Source: PALSA-555 sp963821325
GTDB taxonomy: Bacteria > Actinomycetota > Acidimicrobiia > IMCC26256 > PALSA-555
Assembly: GCA_963821325.1 (NCBI GenBank)
Contig: CAWGDC010000006.1
Span: 496,001-560,000 of the forward strand
Direction: 5' to 3'
Length of the DNA: 64,000 bases
In this document: in pieces, positions 60,657-64,000 of the stretch
Layout: the number at the start of each line of letters is the position of its first letter
Numbering within the stretch: position 1 is the stretch's first letter
The notes under the pieces: generated by a model
What the model was told of the DNA's origin: nothing
Database searches by the model: none
What the model saw: only the letters and a program-made list of their open reading frames with translations
Program-made: the position numbers and the translations under genes

Positions 60657-61091
60657 TCAGGCGCAACGGCGGCAGCGCCCCACGAGGTCCACGCGATGCG
60701 TCTCGGTGCGAAACCCGGTCGCGGCGGCGATCTGGTCGACGGCGTGGCGCAGCGACTGCTCGAGCCGTGCGTTCGGCGGGACGTCCTCGACGGTGCCGCA
60801 CGACGAGCAGATCAGATGGTGGTGGTGCCCGACGAGGTCCTCGGCGAGCTCGAAGCGCGCGAACTCGTCGTTCGTGACGATGCGGTGCACCACGCCCGCC
60901 TGCTCGAGGACCACGAGGTTGCGGTAGACGCTGCTCTGCGCGAGGCCGTCCCCGGCGTCCAGCACCTCCGGGATGGTGATCGGCCGCGACGACGACGCGA
61001 GCACGTCGATGATCGCGGCGCGGTTGCGGGTCAGGCGCTGATGCACCCGCCGCAAGCGCGCCGTGACCGTGTCCCGAAGGTCGTCGATCAC
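60657..61091 (-). CDS. Fur-family metal regulator
   Basis: This 144-residue protein has the Fur winged helix (TIPEVLDAGDGLAQSSVYRNLVVLEQAGVVHRI) and the metal-binding part HHHHLICSSC, with CSSC and CRRC as the structural zinc pairs. Whether it is Fur, Zur or another member cannot be decided from sequence. TACACT 7 nt before the GTG suggests a leaderless mRNA. The divergent SirB1-like gene begins 25 bp away. Confidence 0.9.
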   Translation of the reverse strand: MIDDLRDTVTARLRRVHQRLTRNRAAIIDVLASSSRPITIPEVLDAGDGLAQSSVYRNLVVLEQAGVVHRIVTNDEFARFELAEDLVGHHHHLICSSCGTVEDVPPNARLEQSLRHAVDQIAAATGFRTETHRVDLVGRCRRCA

Positions 61092-61098
61092 GGCGGCG

Positions 61099-61108
61099 AG
61101 TGTACCGT
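61099..61108. promoter_or_regulatory. Overlapping divergent -10 boxes
   Basis: AGTGTACCGT contains TACCGT on the plus strand (61103-61108, 8 nt before ATG 61117) and TACACT on the minus strand (61104-61099, 7 nt before GTG 61091). They share one TA step. Both transcripts would be leaderless, and only one can be open at a time. Confidence 0.5.
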
Positions 61109-61116
61109 CGAGTCAC

Positions 61117-61884
61117 ATGAACCCGACCGAGCGGTTCGCGCGCCTCGTGCGGGGTCGCGACGACACCATCCCGCTCACCGAGGCGGCGCTGCTCATCGCC
61201 GCGCACGACCACCACGTCGACGTCGGCGCCCAGCTCGACCGCCTCGCCGGCCTCGCCGCCGACGCGCCGGACGACCTCGAGGCGCTGGCGCGGTACCTGT
61301 TCGTCGAGCAGGGCTTCGCCGGCAACGAGGTCGACTATGCCGCCCCCGACAACTCGTTCGTCGACGTGGTCCTTCGCCGACGGCTCGGCATCCCCATCAC
61401 GCTCAGCGTCGTGTGCCTCGACGTCGCCGCACGCCGCGGGCTCACCCTCCACGGCGTCGGCATGCCCGGCCACTTCCTGGTCGGCACCGACGACGGACGG
61501 TTCCTCGACCCCTTCCATCGCGGGGCCGTCCTCGACGCGGCCGGCTGCCGGGCGTGCTTCGAGCGGCTCATGCCCGACACGCCGTGGCGCGACGCGTACC
61601 TCCGACCCGTCGGTCCCCGGGCGATCCTGGTGCGCATGCTCTCGAACCTCGTGCACACCTACGTCGACCGGTCCCCGGCCGACGCGGTGTGGGCCGTGCG
61701 GCTCCGCCTCACCGTCCCCGGCGTCGCGCCGAGCGAGCGTCGCGACGCCGCTGCGCTGCTCGGCAGCCTCGGCCGGTTCCGCGAAGCCGCCGCGGCGCTC
61801 GACGCCGTCGCCGAGGAGCTCGACGCCTCCAGCGCGGCGCGGGCCCGTGAGGACGCCACCCGCCTGCGGGCCCGGGCGAACTGA
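61117..61884 (+). CDS. SirB1-like transglutaminase-fold protein
   Basis: This 255-residue protein has the SirB1 pattern: LEALARYLFVEQGFAGNEVDYAAPDNSFVDVVLRRRLGIPITLSVV, and HGVGMPGHFLVGTDDG with the His of a transglutaminase-like fold. A TPR-like tail (RDAAALLGSLGRFREAAAALDAV) follows. Its biochemical role is unknown. ATG 61117 gives the family start. The LON-domain gene begins 5 bp after its stop. Confidence 0.87.
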   Translation: MNPTERFARLVRGRDDTIPLTEAALLIAAHDHHVDVGAQLDRLAGLAADAPDDLEALARYLFVEQGFAGNEVDYAAPDNSFVDVVLRRRLGIPITLSVVCLDVAARRGLTLHGVGMPGHFLVGTDDGRFLDPFHRGAVLDAAGCRACFERLMPDTPWRDAYLRPVGPRAILVRMLSNLVHTYVDRSPADAVWAVRLRLTVPGVAPSERRDAAALLGSLGRFREAAAALDAVAEELDASSAARAREDATRLRARAN

Positions 61885-61889
61885 CCGCG

Positions 61890-62510
61890 GTGGGCCCGCC
61901 CCGCGAGCTGCCGATGTTCCCGCTCGGGACCGTGCTGTTCCCGCACGGGCTGCTGCCCCTCCACGTGTTCGAGCCCCGGTACCGCACGATGATCGAGCAC
62001 TGCCTTGCGGGGGACTCGACGTTTGGGGTCGTGCTCATCGAGCGGGGCAGCGAGGTCGGCGGGCACGACCTGCGCTTCGACGTCGGCACCGCGGCGCGCA
62101 TCGTCCAGGCGGCGCGCCTCGACGACGGCCGCTACGTGCTCGTCACCGTCGGGGAGCATCGGGTCCGCGTCCGACGCTGGCTGCCCGACGCGCCCTACCC
62201 GCGCGCCGAGGTGGAGCCGCTCGCCGACCAGGCCGACGACGGCGCCGCGGCGCGGCGTACCGAGCTCACCCGTGTCCTGCAGCGCAGCCTGGCGCTGCGC
62301 ACCGAGCTCGGCGACCCGGCCGCCGCCGTCGACCTCACGCTGCCCGACGACCCGATCCGCGCGTCGTTCGAGGCGTGTGCCCTTGCCGGGCTCGGCCCCC
62401 TCGACGCGCAGCGGCTGCTGGAGCTCGACGACGCCGGCCAGCGACTCGCCGCCCTCGAGGCGCAGCTGCACGAGGAGGTCACCGTCCTCGAGTTCCGGCT
62501 GCGCGGCTGA
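61890..62510 (+). CDS. LON substrate-binding domain protein
   Basis: This 206-residue protein is a free-standing LON N-terminal domain: ELPMFPLGTVLFPHGLLPLHVFEPRYRTMIEHCL and GDSTFGVVLIERGSEVGG. No AAA+ ATPase or protease domain follows. Such proteins are common but of unknown function, perhaps substrate binding. It starts at GTG 61890, directly after the SirB1-like gene. Confidence 0.88.
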   Translation: MGPPRELPMFPLGTVLFPHGLLPLHVFEPRYRTMIEHCLAGDSTFGVVLIERGSEVGGHDLRFDVGTAARIVQAARLDDGRYVLVTVGEHRVRVRRWLPDAPYPRAEVEPLADQADDGAAARRTELTRVLQRSLALRTELGDPAAAVDLTLPDDPIRASFEACALAGLGPLDAQRLLELDDAGQRLAALEAQLHEEVTVLEFRLRG

Positions 62511-62520
62511 CGGCCCGGCG

Positions 62521-62526
62521 TACGCT
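62521..62526 (+). promoter_or_regulatory. -10 box TACGCT for leaderless small gene
   Basis: TACGCT lies 6 nt before GTG 62533 with no Shine-Dalgarno, and 11 nt after the LON gene stop. Confidence 0.48.
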
Positions 62527-62532
62527 GCCCTC

Positions 62533-62661
62533 GTGGACCGTGCACCCGACCGCGACGCCGACGACGACCTCGCCGCGCTCGAGCGGGCCGAGGCCGAGCT
62601 GACCGAGCTCGAGCGCGAACTGCGCCGAATCGAAGGCGCCGAGGACGCGCCTGACGGGTGA
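62533..62661 (+). CDS. Small acidic coiled-coil protein
   Basis: This 42-residue protein, VDRAPDRDADDDLAALERAE and on, is mainly an acidic helix with heptad-like Leu and Glu spacing. It has no known function and is too short for reliable homology. A -10 box next to the start and the GTGA overlap with the next gene support that it is real. Confidence 0.5.
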   Translation: MDRAPDRDADDDLAALERAEAELTELERELRRIEGAEDAPDG

Positions 62662-62984
62662 CCCGCCCGGACGACACCGTGCGGGTGCGGTTCTTCGCCG
62701 CCGCCCGCGACGCGGCCGGTGTCACCGAGCTCGGCGTGCCGCCGCAGCGCCTGACCGACCTCCTCGCCGCGCTGCGCGAGGACCGTGGGTCGGCGTTCGC
62801 CGCGGTGCTCGCCACCGCCCGGGTCTGGGTCAACGGCGACGACCCGCCCGACGGCGACGCCACCCTCCTCCGACCCGGCGACGAGGTCGCCGTCCTGCCA
62901 CCGGTCAGCGGCGGCGCCGACCCCCGCCGCCGGTCGCCGCGACCAGCCACGCCGCGCCGGGGAGCACCACCCCGTCCTCGGTGA
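62658..62984 (+). CDS. MoaD/ThiS-like ubiquitin-fold protein with C-terminal extension
   Basis: Residues 1-86 match MoaD/ThiS sulfur carriers: VRVRFFAAARDAAGV at the start and DEVAVLPPVSGG at the end, where the Gly-Gly normally is the last pair and is activated and thiocarboxylated. As read, 22 more residues (ADPRRR...) follow, overlapping the convergent methyltransferase gene. Either the tail is removed, or the normal stop codon is lost. GTG overlaps the previous stop. Role in molybdopterin synthesis is inferred; a molybdenum enzyme subunit is encoded at 44.6 kb. Confidence 0.8.
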   Translation: MTRPDDTVRVRFFAAARDAAGVTELGVPPQRLTDLLAALREDRGSAFAAVLATARVWVNGDDPPDGDATLLRPGDEVAVLPPVSGGADPRRRSPRPATPRRGAPPRPR

Positions 62985-63756
62985 GGAACGGCGCGAGCGC
63001 GTCGCGCACCGCGTCGAGCGCTCGTGCCGCGACCGCCGCGTCGACGCCGCCGAGCACCGAGCGCCCCAACGAGCTGCTCTCGACGTGCGCGACGGCGTCG
63101 TCGAGCGTGCGAGCCCCACCGACGGGCACCGGGATCGAGAGCGCCTCGACCGCCACGTCGGTCCAGCCGGTGTCGTGGAGCAGCCCGGCGAGGTGGTCAC
63201 GCGACGCGAGCGCGAACGGGCCCGGCTGCCCCGGCTCGGCCAGGTTCCCGACGGGCACGACGCGTGCCAACGCCGCGCCCGGCACCCCCATCCAGTCGTT
63301 GCGGTCCAGACCCTGCCAGCACACCGTCGCCAGGCGACCCGCGGGACCGACCGCGGCGCGCAGGTTCTCGAACGCGGCGGGTGGGTCGTCGAAGAACATC
63401 AGCCCGAAGCGGCTGATCACCACGTCGTGGTGTCCGAGCGGCGTCGTCTGCGCGTCCGCGACCTCGAAGCGGACGTTCGCCGCCTCGGCGGCGCGCTCGC
63501 GCGCCCGGCCGATCATGACCGGCGACAGGTCGACGCCGAGCACGGTCGCGGCCTGGCGTCCCGCCTGCAGCGCGGTGGTGCCCGTCCCGCAGCCGACGTC
63601 GAGCACCGCGTCGGCGTCGGTGATCGCCGCCGCGGCGAGCATCGCCGCGCCGTACCCCTCGAGCTGACGGTCGTAGTCGGCCTGGTGCTCGACCCAGTGC
63701 GCGCCGCCCGCCCCGCCCCACCGTTGCGCTTGCGCCTGGTTCGGCCCGCCCGGCAC
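62905..63756 (-). CDS. SAM-dependent methyltransferase (class I)
   Basis: This 283-residue protein has the class I motif VLDVGCGTGTTALQAG, then VLGVDLSPVMIGRARERA, VADAQTTPL and a C-terminal AAWLVAA. It is a small-molecule methyltransferase of unknown substrate. The last residues (GGGGRRRR) overlap the MoaD-like tail by 80 bp in the opposite direction. It lies 7 bp after the superoxide dismutase gene on the same strand. Confidence 0.88.
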   Translation of the reverse strand: MPGGPNQAQAQRWGGAGGAHWVEHQADYDRQLEGYGAAMLAAAAITDADAVLDVGCGTGTTALQAGRQAATVLGVDLSPVMIGRARERAAEAANVRFEVADAQTTPLGHHDVVISRFGLMFFDDPPAAFENLRAAVGPAGRLATVCWQGLDRNDWMGVPGAALARVVPVGNLAEPGQPGPFALASRDHLAGLLHDTGWTDVAVEALSIPVPVGGARTLDDAVAHVESSSLGRSVLGGVDAAVAARALDAVRDALAPFLTEDGVVLPGAAWLVAATGGGGRRRR

Positions 63757-63763
63757 GACCCCG

Positions 63764-64000
63764 CTACCCGCCGAGGGACAGATCGATCTGGCGTGCCTTC
63801 CCGAAGCGGGTGGCGACGTCGGCCCAGTCGACGAGTTTCCAGAAGGCGTCGACCCACTCGGCCTTGCGGTTCTCGTACTGCAGGTAGAAGGCGTGCTCCC
63901 ACATGTCGAGCACGAGCAGCGGCGGGCCGCCCTGCCCGACGTTGCCTTGATGGTCGTACACCTGCTCCACGATCAGGCGGTGCCCGACCGGCTCCCACGA
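63764..64000 (-). CDS. sodA: Superoxide dismutase (Fe/Mn type), C-terminal part (partial)
   Basis: The open frame enters from the window edge at 64000 and ends at 63764. The 78 residues contain DMWEHAFYLQYENRKAEWV, with the metal ligands Asp and His of the Fe/Mn family signature, followed by a conserved WKLVDWADV. It protects against superoxide. Whether it uses Fe, Mn or either cannot be told from this part. The start lies outside the window. Confidence 0.92.
   Translation of the reverse strand, partial: SWEPVGHRLIVEQVYDHQGNVGQGGPPLLVLDMWEHAFYLQYENRKAEWVDAFWKLVDWADVATRFGKARQIDLSLGG

Noticed and set aside
1..64000. rRNA genes, CRISPR arrays, prophage or replication origin
   Set aside because: None was recognised in reading both strands.

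Overview
The window is GC-rich DNA (about 70% or more, except around the kdp genes) with many GTG starts, ATGA/GTGA gene overlaps and typical actinobacterial proteins: HspR, a BldC-type regulator, an F420-type luciferase-like oxidoreductase, a TIGR03086 protein, DUF2510 and DUF2332 proteins, and an Ltp2/DUF35 pair. I infer a member of the Actinomycetota, probably the class Acidimicrobiia. The species cannot be named from the sequence.

Layout. 1-5.3 kb: heat-shock block (end of grpE, dnaJ, hspR, a DUF2510 membrane protein on the other strand, clpB) with an HspR-type inverted repeat before clpB. 5.4-21.4 kb: purine synthesis cluster purA-purD-purB-purC-purS-purQ-purL-purF-purM. It is interrupted between purL and purF by a divergent pair: a TIR-transmembrane-WD40 protein and a membrane protein ending in a RyR domain. 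This pair is the best candidate for an undescribed system. 21.5-25.2 kb: bldC-like gene, four tRNAs (Phe, Asp, Glu, Lys), a lone TnpB-type gene, a TIGR03086 protein and msrA. 25.5-30.1 kb: a tight catabolic operon (thiolase-fold aldolase-like protein, DUF35 partner, SDR, amidohydrolase, enoyl-CoA hydratase). 30.2-39.9 kb: a visibly less GC-rich potassium block (secreted protein, kdpE-kdpD, divergent kdpF-A-B-C with an extra small membrane protein). 40.3-44.5 kb: Mrp/Mbh-type cation antiporter module in the order E-F-G-A'-B-C-D. 44.6-51.6 kb: molybdenum hydroxylase subunit, RibD/DHFR-like protein, an iron-sulfur-type HTH regulator divergent from a Rieske fusion protein with a strong operator between them, an orphan DNA methyltransferase and a HIT protein. 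51.7-58.97 kb: a broken membrane glycosyltransferase, an LLM oxidoreductase, a TnpB remnant and a small catabolic gene set. 59-64 kb: membrane protein with an ECF sigma factor, Fur-family regulator, SirB1-like protein, LON-domain protein, MoaD-like protein, methyltransferase and the end of a superoxide dismutase gene.

Two window-wide patterns matter. First, many first-of-operon genes have a TANNNT hexamer 6-8 nt before the start codon and no ribosome binding site, the layout of leaderless transcripts. Second, at least eight otherwise conserved genes (purQ, purL and others) carry single-base frameshifts in G/C-rich stretches. Correcting one base restores the normal reading frame and family length each time, so most are probably assembly errors rather than true pseudogenes.
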